Part shown: positions 23,675-30,064 of the stretch, one piece after another
Layout: every line of letters begins with the position of its first letter
Position numbering within the stretch: the stretch's first letter is position 1
Source: DASTCC01 sp035711465
Lineage (GTDB): Bacteria; Acidobacteriota; Vicinamibacteria; Vicinamibacterales; SCN-69-37
Assembly: GCA_035711465.1 (NCBI GenBank)
Contig: DASTCC010000103.1
Coordinates: 1-31,730 of the forward strand
DNA: 31,730 bases
Direction: 5' to 3'
The notes under the pieces: generated by a model
Seen by the model: only the letters and a program-made list of their open reading frames with translations
Database searches by the model: none
What the model was told of the DNA's origin: nothing
Made by a program: the position numbers and the translations under genes

Positions 23675-24973
23675 ATGAATCTGTGTGTGCTTGGCGCCCA
23701 GTGGGGCGATGAAGGCAAGGGGAAGATCGTTGACCTGCTCACGCCGCAATTTTCGATCGTCGCGCGGTATCAGGGAGGGCACAACGCCGGACATACCGTC
23801 TACGTCGGCGGCCAGAAGTTCGTCCTCCACTTGATTCCCAGCGGCATCCTGCATCCGGGCGTCATCTGCATCATCGGCAACGGCGTCGTCGTCGATCCGA
23901 AGGCGTTGTTCGCCGAGCTCGACGAGCTCGAGGGGCTCGGCGTCGACGTCACCGGCCGGCTGCTGGTCAGCGACAAGGCGCACGTGATTCTGCCGTACCA
24001 TCGCGAGCTCGACGTGCTCGCCGAGGCCCGCCGCGGCGAGCGCAAGATCGGCACGACCTCGCGCGGCATCGGCCCGGCCTACGAGGACAAGGTCGGCCGC
24101 CGCGGCATCCGTGTCGGCGACCTCGGCAACATGGCGGCCGACAGCCCGCTCGCCAACGCCATCCGCGAGAACGTCGCCGCCCGCAACCGCATCGTCGGCG
24201 ATTCGGCGATGAAGGCCGACGACCTCATCGCCGACCTGCGCGAGGCGTGGACGCGGCTGAAGCCGCTGGTCGCCGACACGTCGCTCTATCTGCATCGCGC
24301 GATCGCCGAGGGCCGCTCGGTGATGTTCGAGGGCGCGCAGGGCACGCTGCTCGACATCGATCACGGGACCTATCCGTTCGTGACCTCGTCGAACGCGACC
24401 GCCGGCGGCGCCGCCACCGGACTCGGCATCGGCCCGCGGGCGATTCAGCGCGTGCTCGGCGTCGCCAAGGCCTACACGACCCGCGTCGGCGAAGGCCCGC
24501 TGCCGACAGAGCTCACCGGCGCGATGGGCGAGCGGCTGCGCGAGAGCGGCCAGGAGTACGGCGCCTCGACCGGCCGGCCGCGCCGCTGCGGCTGGTTCGA
24601 CGCGGTCGCGGTGCGCTACGCCGCGCGCGTCAACGGCCTCGACGCGCTCGCGATCACCAAGCTCGACGTGCTCGACGGCATCGAGGAGCTGCAGGTGTGC
24701 ACGAGCTACCGCTGCCACGGCGCCGTGCTCGCCGAAATGCCCGCCGACACCGCGCAGCTCGCGGCCTCCGAGCCAATCTACACGCCCATGAAAGGCTGGT
24801 CGCAGCCGACGCGCGGCGTGACGTCCTTCGACGCCCTGCCGGCGGAAGCAAAGGCCTACATCGCGAAGCTGGAAGAGGTGTCGGGCATCCCGTGCACGCT
24901 CGTCTCGACCGGATCGGAGAGGGCGCACACGATCATCCGCGAAGCGTCGCTGGTTGCGACGCTTCGCGGATGA
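23675..24973 (+). CDS. purA: Adenylosuccinate synthetase
   Basis: A 432-residue cytosolic enzyme joining IMP and aspartate with GTP to form adenylosuccinate in AMP synthesis. The N-terminus contains the GTP/IMP loop GAQWGDEGKGK (residues 7-17) with catalytic Asp12, followed by ARYQGGHNAGHTV with His39-like catalytic histidine. Further signatures are GTTSRGIGPAYEDK, EGAQGTLLDIDHGTYPFVTSSN, the GRPRRCGWFD loop and TKLDVLDG. Length is normal. A TATCAT sequence 15 bases before the ATG could be a -10 box, which would make the transcript nearly leaderless; no Shine-Dalgarno is evident. The last codons and the stop are part of a perfect hairpin (24933-24973). Confidence 0.97.
   Translation: MNLCVLGAQWGDEGKGKIVDLLTPQFSIVARYQGGHNAGHTVYVGGQKFVLHLIPSGILHPGVICIIGNGVVVDPKALFAELDELEGLGVDVTGRLLVSDKAHVILPYHRELDVLAEARRGERKIGTTSRGIGPAYEDKVGRRGIRVGDLGNMAADSPLANAIRENVAARNRIVGDSAMKADDLIADLREAWTRLKPLVADTSLYLHRAIAEGRSVMFEGAQGTLLDIDHGTYPFVTSSNATAGGAATGLGIGPRAIQRVLGVAKAYTTRVGEGPLPTELTGAMGERLRESGQEYGASTGRPRRCGWFDAVAVRYAARVNGLDALAITKLDVLDGIEELQVCTSYRCHGAVLAEMPADTAQLAASEPIYTPMKGWSQPTRGVTSFDALPAEAKAYIAKLEEVSGIPCTLVSTGSERAHTIIREASLVATLRG
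24933..24973. terminator. Perfect 18-bp hairpin overlapping the purA stop
   Basis: The arms 24933-24950 and 24956-24973 are perfectly complementary over 18 bp around a 5-base loop (TGGTT), and the second arm ends with the last base of the purA TGA. No T-run follows, so it is not a classical intrinsic terminator, but it lies between convergent genes and could act in both directions or protect mRNA 3' ends. The arms encode the last residues of PurA. Confidence 0.6.
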
Positions 24974-25040
24974 CTGGGCTTGTCGGCTCGCGCTTCGCGC
25001 TCGCGGCTCGGGGAGAGCGAGGTGCCGCGGCGGCCCCCCC

Positions 25041-25475
25041 CTACTGCGCGGCTGTTTGTTTCGAACAGTACTTGTCGAACGCCATCGTCAACATGTCTGC
25101 GATGGCCTGTGCCGAGCGGATCTCGATGTCGCGGCGCTCGATCATGTAGAGCAGCTTGCCGTCGCGGAGCAGGGCGATCGACGGCGACGACGGCGGGAAG
25201 CCGGTGAAGTAGGCGCGCGCGCGTTCGGTCGCCTCGATGTCGGCGCCGGCGAATACGCTGGCGAGGTGGTCGGGGCGGTTCGGATGCTCGAGCGCCATCG
25301 CGATGCCCGGGCGCGCTTTGCCCGCCGCGCAGCCGCACACCGAGTTGACCACCATCATGACGACGCCGTCCGCCTTGAGGGCGGCATCGACGGCCTCTGT
25401 GGTGCGGCACTCTTCGACGCCGAGCGTCGTCAGTTCCTCGCGCATCGGCGCCGTCAGGTATTCGGGATAAGGCAT
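25041..25475 (-). CDS. Bacilliredoxin (BrxA/BrxB, YphP/YqiW family)
   Basis: A 144-residue cytosolic thioredoxin-fold protein of the bacilliredoxin family, which removes bacillithiol from S-bacillithiolated proteins in Firmicutes and relatives. The hallmark CGC motif is at residues 47-49 in VVNSVCGCAAGKARPG, and the rest of the family pattern is visible (VFAGADIEATERARAYF, PPSSPSIALLRDGKLLYMIERRDIE). Length is normal. This organism's low-molecular-weight thiol is unknown from the window, so the target may differ. GGAGGA lies 5 bases before the ATG. Its TAG stop (25043-25041) is followed directly on that strand by a run of G (C run at 25034-25041 on the plus strand). Confidence 0.93.
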   Translation of the reverse strand: MPYPEYLTAPMREELTTLGVEECRTTEAVDAALKADGVVMMVVNSVCGCAAGKARPGIAMALEHPNRPDHLASVFAGADIEATERARAYFTGFPPSSPSIALLRDGKLLYMIERRDIEIRSAQAIADMLTMAFDKYCSKQTAAQ

Positions 25476-25517
25476 GGGTCCTCCGGAGAACAGTCAAAAC
25501 ACCAGTGCTAACATTTC

Positions 25518-25523
25518 ATTATA
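25518..25523 (-). promoter_or_regulatory. Candidate -10 box of the bacilliredoxin gene
   Basis: A perfect TATAAT reads on the minus strand at 25523-25518. It would start transcription near 25511, leaving a leader of about 36 bases that contains the GGAGGA ribosome-binding site. It overlaps the start codon of the divergent dioxygenase-like gene by one base. No good -35 box is seen. Confidence 0.35.
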
Positions 25524-26134
25524 TGGCCGCGTTGACACGCCGCCGCTTCGTCGTGGCCCTCGCGCTCGGGACGCCGGTTGCCGCATGGCCCGGTCGTGTG
25601 GCCGCGAGGACGGAGCGCCAGAACGGTCTCGATCGCTTCGTCGTCCCGGGCGTGCCGTGCAACGATGACCCGCGCGCGACGCCGCGCGTCGAGGCCGGAC
25701 CTGAGTTTCGTCCCGGTGCGCCGAAGCGATTGTCGCTCGTCGAGCGTGGCGTCGCGGGCACGCGGCTCGTCCTCACCGGCGTCGTCGCCGGGCTCAGGTG
25801 CGGCACGATCGCCGGCGCGAGAGTTGACTTCTGGCAGGCGGATCCGCAGGGCCGCCTCGACGCGGAGGGGTTCCGGTTCCGCGGCCATCAGCTGACCGGC
25901 AGCGACGGCTCGTACCGGCTCGAGACGCTCGTGCCCGGGTCGGTTGGCGGTCGCGCGCCGAGAATCGGGATCAGAATCGAGGTGCCGAACCGGATGCAGT
26001 GGTCCTCGCTGATTTTCCTGCCCGATCATCCCGCCAACGCCGCCGATCCGGCGTTCAAGCGCGAGCTGACGATGACCGTGCGATCGACCAACCCAGTCCA
26101 GAGCGCGATCTTCAACGTCACGCTCGATCTCTGA
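25523..26134 (+). CDS. Exported intradiol-dioxygenase-fold protein lacking iron ligands
   Basis: A 203-residue protein. The N-terminus (LTRRRFVVALALG) is a Tat-like signal with twin arginines. The mature part aligns with the intradiol ring-cleavage dioxygenase core (PF00775): LVLTGVVAG, GARVDFWQADPQGRL, FRFRGHQLTGSDGSYRLETLVPG, then RAPRIGIRIEVP. In active enzymes iron is held by two tyrosines (in GRY and PGxY) and two histidines (in PHIH). Here these read GRL, PGSV and PRIG, so all four ligands appear lost. It is therefore more likely a binding or structural homologue than a catechol dioxygenase. An extended -10-like TGCTAACAT lies 9 bases before the ATG. The HAD hydrolase gene starts 8 bases after it, suggesting an operon. 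Confidence 0.8.
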   Translation: MAALTRRRFVVALALGTPVAAWPGRVAARTERQNGLDRFVVPGVPCNDDPRATPRVEAGPEFRPGAPKRLSLVERGVAGTRLVLTGVVAGLRCGTIAGARVDFWQADPQGRLDAEGFRFRGHQLTGSDGSYRLETLVPGSVGGRAPRIGIRIEVPNRMQWSSLIFLPDHPANAADPAFKRELTMTVRSTNPVQSAIFNVTLDL

Positions 26135-26142
26135 TTCGTTCG

Positions 26143-26859
26143 ATGACCACCGCCGTCCTGGCCGACCTCGACGACACGCTCTTCGATCACGCGCACGCGA
26201 CGCGGCACGCGCTGAAGGCGCTGCAGGCTGCCGAGCGCACGCTCGCCGAGTGGCCGATCGACGATCTCTTCCATCATCACAATCTCATTCTCGACACCAT
26301 GCACCCGCGCGTGCTGGCGCGCGAGCTGACGGTGGACGAGGCCCGGCTGGTGCGGTTCGCCCGGCTGCTGCGCGATGCCGGCGCCGATGAATCCGAAGCG
26401 CGCGCGGTGCAGGCGGCGGCGATCTACCGCCACGCCTACGAGCAGGGCTGGCGCGCCGTGCCTGGCGCGACCCAGTTGCTCGATCGCCTGCGCGCCGAAG
26501 GCTGCCGGATTGTCGTCGTCACCAACAACGGCGTCGTCGAGCAGCGGCTGAAGCTGGACCGGTGCGATCTGATCGGGCGCATCGACGCGCTGGTGACGTC
26601 CGAGGAAGTGGGAACGCCGAAGCCGGGCAAGGCGATCTTCGACGCCGCTCTCGCGCAGGCCGGCGCCGCCGCGTCCGGAGCGGTGATGGTGGGAGACGCC
26701 TGGCACACCGACGTCGAGGGCGCACGGCAGAGCGGCATCCGCGCCGTCTGGTACAACCCGCGCGGCCTCGCGTCACCGGATCCAAACGTCGCCGAGATCC
26801 GTGCCCTGGCGCCGGCAGACGACGCGCTGATGGCGCTCCTGGCCGTGCCCGCGCGCTAG
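26143..26859 (+). CDS. HAD-superfamily hydrolase
   Basis: A 238-residue cytosolic phosphatase-like enzyme of the HAD superfamily, subclass I (helical cap between motifs I and II), close in type to YjjG nucleotidases and phosphoglycolate phosphatases. Motif I is DLDDT with nucleophile Asp8 and acid/base Asp10, motif II the threonine in VVVTNNG, motif III the lysine in GTPKPGKAIF, and motif IV GDAWHTDVEGA. All catalytic elements are present. The substrate is not evident. The ATG at 26143, 8 bases after the previous stop, starts the family-typical N-terminus; frame further upstream lies inside the dioxygenase-like gene. Confidence 0.92.
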   Translation: MTTAVLADLDDTLFDHAHATRHALKALQAAERTLAEWPIDDLFHHHNLILDTMHPRVLARELTVDEARLVRFARLLRDAGADESEARAVQAAAIYRHAYEQGWRAVPGATQLLDRLRAEGCRIVVVTNNGVVEQRLKLDRCDLIGRIDALVTSEEVGTPKPGKAIFDAALAQAGAAASGAVMVGDAWHTDVEGARQSGIRAVWYNPRGLASPDPNVAEIRALAPADDALMALLAVPAR

Positions 26860-26872
26860 CGTCGATCGACGC
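26859..26872. repeat. 14-bp perfect palindrome between convergent genes
   Basis: GCGTCGATCGACGC is a perfect palindrome without loop, starting at the last base of the HAD stop codon and ending 2 bases before the convergent small gene's stop. In a GC-rich genome CGATCG palindromes are common, so significance is low. Confidence 0.4.
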
Positions 26873-26874
26873 GA

Positions 26875-27159
26875 TCAGGGCGCGGCGTGCGATCGCGTGT
26901 GGAAGCCGGCGGCTTCGAGCGTGTGCCGCAGGTCGTCGAAGGCCTGCGTGGCTGGCGCCGGCGCGCTCACCGCCTTGAGCAGCCGTTCGACGTTGTGCAT
27001 GCGAAACCGGATCGCCTCCATGTGAAACGCCGACACCGCGCGCCGCAGCGCCTCCGTTTCCTCGACCAGTGACGCTTGTTCGGTCGAGGCCGGCATGGCC
27101 TTCAACAGCGGCAGCAGCGTATCCAGCTTGGCGATCGACGGAGCGGTGCGTTCGGACAT
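26875..27159 (-). CDS. Small hypothetical helical protein
   Basis: A 94-residue protein I do not recognise. It is rich in Ala, Leu, Glu and Arg and looks wholly alpha-helical, with heptad-like spacing in LVEETEALRRAVSAFHMEAIRFRMHNVERLLKA (too long to be accidental) and a second amphipathic helix near the end (AFDDLRHTLEAAG). No signal peptide or membrane segment. The ATG at 27159 is chosen because a strong AAGGAGG lies 8 bases before it; a TTG at 27186 in the same frame would overlap that site less well. The pattern recalls small coiled-coil or four-helix proteins, perhaps a dimer. It follows the DMT exporter gene by 47 bases on the same strand and could be co-transcribed. Confidence 0.7.
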   Translation of the reverse strand: MSERTAPSIAKLDTLLPLLKAMPASTEQASLVEETEALRRAVSAFHMEAIRFRMHNVERLLKAVSAPAPATQAFDDLRHTLEAAGFHTRSHAAP

Positions 27160-27206
27160 GAGCGCCGCCTCCTTGGACGACGACAATCAAGAAGATAACG
27201 CAGGTC

Positions 27207-28055
27207 TCAGCGATTCGCCGAGGCGCGGTGCCACGCGGGCAGCACCGTGCAGACGACGCCCGCTGCGATCAGCAGCGTGGCGACGAAGAGGCGGGTCGAG
27301 AGCGACTCGTCGAGCAGCAGCTCGGCGAGCAGGCCGGTCAGCACCGGCACGGTCAGCTGGATGATCGCCGCGCGCCACGCCGCAATCTCGGGCAGGACGG
27401 TGTACCAGAGACTGTAGCCGAGTCCCGAGGCGACCGATCCCGAGGCGACCGCAAGCCACGCGCCGCTCCAGGTGATGTGGGCGGCCGGCAGCCACCAGGC
27501 CACCGCGGCCAGGCAGATCGGCGTCGCGATGAGAAAGCTGTCGGACGTCGCGGCAATCGGATCGTCGCTGTCGCGGCCGGCAAGCGAATAGACGCCCCAA
27601 CACACGCCTGCCGCGAGCATGAGCAACGAGCCGACGGGATCCGGCGCGCTCGCCGTCGGCAGCGTGAGCACGAGCAGACCCGCGATCGCGAGCGCGATCC
27701 CGAGCCAGTCGACTCTGGCCGGCCGCTCGCCGCGCACGAGGCCGGCGCCAATCATCGTCACCTGCACGGCGCCGAAGAGCAGCAGCGCACCGGCCGTCGC
27801 CCCGATGCGCGTGTATGCCCACGTAAACGACATGGCGTACGCCCCGAGCGCTACCGCCGGCCGCCAGTTCCGAGCACCAGCCGACCGCCGATCCCACATC
27901 CGCGCCAGCACTGCCAGGGTGACCGCGCCGGATACGAGCCGGATGGCCATGAACGGCATCCAGTCGATGCGTCCCGCGCCAATCGCTCCTCGGGTCAACA
28001 GCGAGTTAGCCGAAAAGCAGAGCATTGTGGCCGCGACAACAAAGGCGAGACGCAA
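27207..28055 (-). CDS. EamA/DMT-family transporter
   Basis: A 282-residue inner-membrane protein with ten predicted hydrophobic segments arranged as two EamA-type five-helix repeats, the hallmark of drug/metabolite transporters. Markers include SLLTRGAIGAGRIDWMPFMAIRLVSGAV in the first repeat and GVCWGVYSLAGR with the VPVLTGLLAELLLDESLS segment in the second. Members export amino acids, nucleobases or drugs; the substrate is unknown here. The start is uncertain: a stop codon lies two codons above the TTG at 28055, so TTG is used to keep the first membrane segment whole; an ATG at 28025 would remove most of it. No clear ribosome-binding site is visible. Confidence 0.88.
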   Translation of the reverse strand: MRLAFVVAATMLCFSANSLLTRGAIGAGRIDWMPFMAIRLVSGAVTLAVLARMWDRRSAGARNWRPAVALGAYAMSFTWAYTRIGATAGALLLFGAVQVTMIGAGLVRGERPARVDWLGIALAIAGLLVLTLPTASAPDPVGSLLMLAAGVCWGVYSLAGRDSDDPIAATSDSFLIATPICLAAVAWWLPAAHITWSGAWLAVASGSVASGLGYSLWYTVLPEIAAWRAAIIQLTVPVLTGLLAELLLDESLSTRLFVATLLIAAGVVCTVLPAWHRASANR

Positions 28056-28220
28056 CGGCGGTCATGATATTCAATCACGCCGAGATCATGCGCACTGGGC
28101 TGGCGCGCCGAACGCGGGACTTCGCCTTCCAGCCCATTGATAAAGAGACTGATATCTTGGCCCGTGCAGACTTTTTTTGGCTTGGGCTACGGACGAGTGC
28201 GCATCGGTAGCCGTCCTGGA

Positions 28221-28236
28221 TGGCATGCAACCTGCT
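28221..28236 (+). promoter_or_regulatory. Sigma-54 type -24/-12 promoter of the PEP-CTERM gene
   Basis: TGGCAT-GCAAC-CTGCT matches the RpoN consensus TGGCAC-N5-TTGCW with one change in each box, and the GG and GC dinucleotides are exactly 10 bases apart as required. Transcription would start near 28247, just before the GGAGG at 28252-28256 and the ATG at 28263. Sigma-54 control of PEP-CTERM genes with PrsK/PrsR has been described in other bacteria. Confidence 0.6.
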
Positions 28237-28262
28237 GTTGGGGGCTTCCTTGGAGGCTTCCC

Positions 28263-28865
28263 ATGCTCGGATCGTGGCCGCGTGTTCTGGCTATTTCCTT
28301 GGCTTTGGTGCTCATGGCTGTTGCGGCCGAAGCCGCGACGATTCTCGGTCCGTTTGGTGGGTCCTGGGATGGGACGGAGAGCGTCCAGACTGGACGCATT
28401 TTGAGGGATGGAATACCCAGCGATGGCACCGGGAGCAAAGGCTTCCCGGGTCAGTTCAATACGTCGGCCCAGCTGTACGAGGTCTTCAGTTTCTTCAATA
28501 ACGGGCCAGAGGGCGTGGTGACGATTGATGTCACGGTGTCTTCGGTGGACACTCACTTCACGGCCTGGCTTGGCGGCACGTACTCGCCGATCTTCATCAA
28601 CAACGCACCGAACTACCTCGGCGACGTTGGTTCGAGCGTGTCTCAGCCTTTCAGCATCCTCGTTCCCGCGAACGCGCTGTTTCTCGTCGTTGCGAGCACG
28701 AATAGCGGCGCGGCTAGCGCCATCGGAGACACTTTCTCCTTCACGGTCACCGGAGATTCGGTCGAGACCGCCGCGGCCGCAGTTCCGGAACCCGCGACGG
28801 TCCTGCTGCTTGGCGCTGGCTTGGGCGCGATCGTCTTGCGTCGACGATTCACGCGGCGAGCATAA
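28263..28865 (+). CDS. PEP-CTERM sorting domain protein (exosortase substrate)
   Basis: A 200-residue exported protein. Residues 1-25 are a signal peptide (WPRVLAISLALVLMAVAAEA). The middle is a beta-sandwich-like domain of about 140 residues (VVTIDVTVSSVDTHFTAWL, then DTFSFTVTG), similar to pre-peptidase C-terminal or DVUA0089-like domains. The end is a textbook PEP-CTERM signal: VPEPAT followed by a hydrophobic segment (VLLLGAGLGAIVL) and a basic tail (RRRFTRR). Exosortase cuts at the PEP motif, and such proteins are linked to extracellular polysaccharide and floc formation. No exosortase gene is in the window. The ATG at 28263 is chosen for its GGAGG 6 bases upstream and the signal peptide; the open frame extends further back but is not protein-like. 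Confidence 0.92.
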   Translation: MLGSWPRVLAISLALVLMAVAAEAATILGPFGGSWDGTESVQTGRILRDGIPSDGTGSKGFPGQFNTSAQLYEVFSFFNNGPEGVVTIDVTVSSVDTHFTAWLGGTYSPIFINNAPNYLGDVGSSVSQPFSILVPANALFLVVASTNSGAASAIGDTFSFTVTGDSVETAAAAVPEPATVLLLGAGLGAIVLRRRFTRRA

Positions 28866-28886
28866 CCAACATCCTCCCGTGAGTTC

Positions 28887-28911
28887 GAATGGCGGCCTTT
28901 GGCCGCCATTC
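28887..28911. terminator. Intrinsic (bidirectional) terminator hairpin
   Basis: GAATGGCGGCC (28887-28897), TTT loop and GGCCGCCATTC (28901-28911) form a perfect 11-bp stem, followed by TCTTGT. It lies between the PEP-CTERM gene and the convergent porin gene and can serve both. The T-run is short. Confidence 0.75.
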
Positions 28912-28926
28912 TCTTGTACGGGGACG

Positions 28927-30030
28927 CTAGAAGTTAATCAACCCATGCAACGCAATCCGCCTTTGAGTCGGCGGCTTGAGCCCGGCAGGATATTCGCGAA
29001 AGTTCACCTGCTCGTAGTCGAGGAGCAGCGCTGCGGTTGCTGAGCCGGCGGGATGCGGGAACCAATAGGCGATGCCGCCGATCCAGCGGTCGCGATGGCC
29101 GGCACTCTCGGCGTCTTCGTCGTACCAGTCGTAGCGCAGCAGCCCTTCCCAGCCCCGACCCTTTTCGTTCAGGAACGGCGTGAAGAAGAAGGAGTAGCCG
29201 TCGGAGTCGAGGCTCGCGCCGGTCGCGGACTTCAGATCCGTGCCGCTCACGAACTCGAAGCCGCCATTGAAACGCCGGTGCTCCAACATCGCGTTGGTCG
29301 CGAAGCGGCGGCGTTCGGCGTTCTTCTGGTAATGGTCGCCGTTGTAGAAGGCGGTGAGTCGCAATCCCCGCAGCGCGCCGCTGGACTTGACGAGCGGGAG
29401 CAGCATGCCGAGCAGCTGCAGCGACTTCTGGTCGTTCGGCTCGACCGCCTGGTAGCCTTCGCCGTTATAGAACCCGACCTGGACTTCGCCGTACTCGCCG
29501 CCGACCGGCATTCGGAACGACGCGCCGACGTCGGCGGAGATGAAGCCGGCGTCACGCTCGGTGATCGTCGTTCCCTGAAACCGGTAGCGGTAAATGCCGT
29601 CGATCGACTCGAGATACGGCGTCTGGATCATGCCGAGCCGGGCGATCGTGCCGTCGGCCATCCATTCGTCGAGCGCGAACTGTGCGTAGGCGTACTTGAG
29701 GCGGAACGTCATCGCGCCGTTGAGTGAGCTGCCGGTGCCGGTCTCGCGACGGACGTCCGGAGTCACACGAAACGACACGGCGCGCGAGATCGTGCCGCTG
29801 ACGTTGATGTAAGCGCGCTGGATGTTGAACGAGTTCGGCGAGATCTCGTTGCCGTCGGCGTCGGTGCCCTTCGGCGCCGCCGTGTAGGTGTAGTCGTAGA
29901 AGATCTGGGTGCCGATCCGGATCGACTGCGCGTCAGGATTTGGCGGCGGTGTCGTGCCGCCCTGGGCGCCGGCCGCGGCCGGCAGACAAACGAAGAGCGC
30001 GCCCAGCACCAGGCGTCGTGCACGCAGCAT
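28927..30030 (-). CDS. Outer-membrane porin, phosphate-selective O/P-like
   Basis: A 367-residue exported beta-barrel protein. Residues 1-22 are a signal peptide (RRLVLGALFVCLPAAAGA). The rest has the alternating pattern of barrel strands with many aromatic residues, and ends in HGLINF with C-terminal phenylalanine, the recognition mark for the outer-membrane Bam machinery. Segments such as NIQRAYINVSGTISRAVSFRVTPDVRR and MIQTPYLESIDGIYRYRFQG resemble Porin_O_P family members, which admit phosphate or other anions; specificity here is unknown. A GGAGGA box precedes the ATG at 30030; an adjacent GTG at 30033 is an alternative. The amidase gene ends 31 bases upstream in the same direction. Confidence 0.85.
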   Translation of the reverse strand: MLRARRLVLGALFVCLPAAAGAQGGTTPPPNPDAQSIRIGTQIFYDYTYTAAPKGTDADGNEISPNSFNIQRAYINVSGTISRAVSFRVTPDVRRETGTGSSLNGAMTFRLKYAYAQFALDEWMADGTIARLGMIQTPYLESIDGIYRYRFQGTTITERDAGFISADVGASFRMPVGGEYGEVQVGFYNGEGYQAVEPNDQKSLQLLGMLLPLVKSSGALRGLRLTAFYNGDHYQKNAERRRFATNAMLEHRRFNGGFEFVSGTDLKSATGASLDSDGYSFFFTPFLNEKGRGWEGLLRYDWYDEDAESAGHRDRWIGGIAYWFPHPAGSATAALLLDYEQVNFREYPAGLKPPTQRRIALHGLINF

Positions 30031-30064
30031 CACGAGAGCTCCTCCAAAACCGGCGGGATCGATC

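Noticed and set aside
25034..25041. Run of eight C as a phase-variable tract
   Set aside because: It lies just after the bacilliredoxin stop on the minus strand, so a length change would not alter the protein; no promoter depends on it visibly.
28172..28178. T7 run as an intrinsic terminator upstream of the PEP-CTERM gene
   Set aside because: No stable GC stem precedes it on the plus strand, and no plus-strand gene ends nearby.
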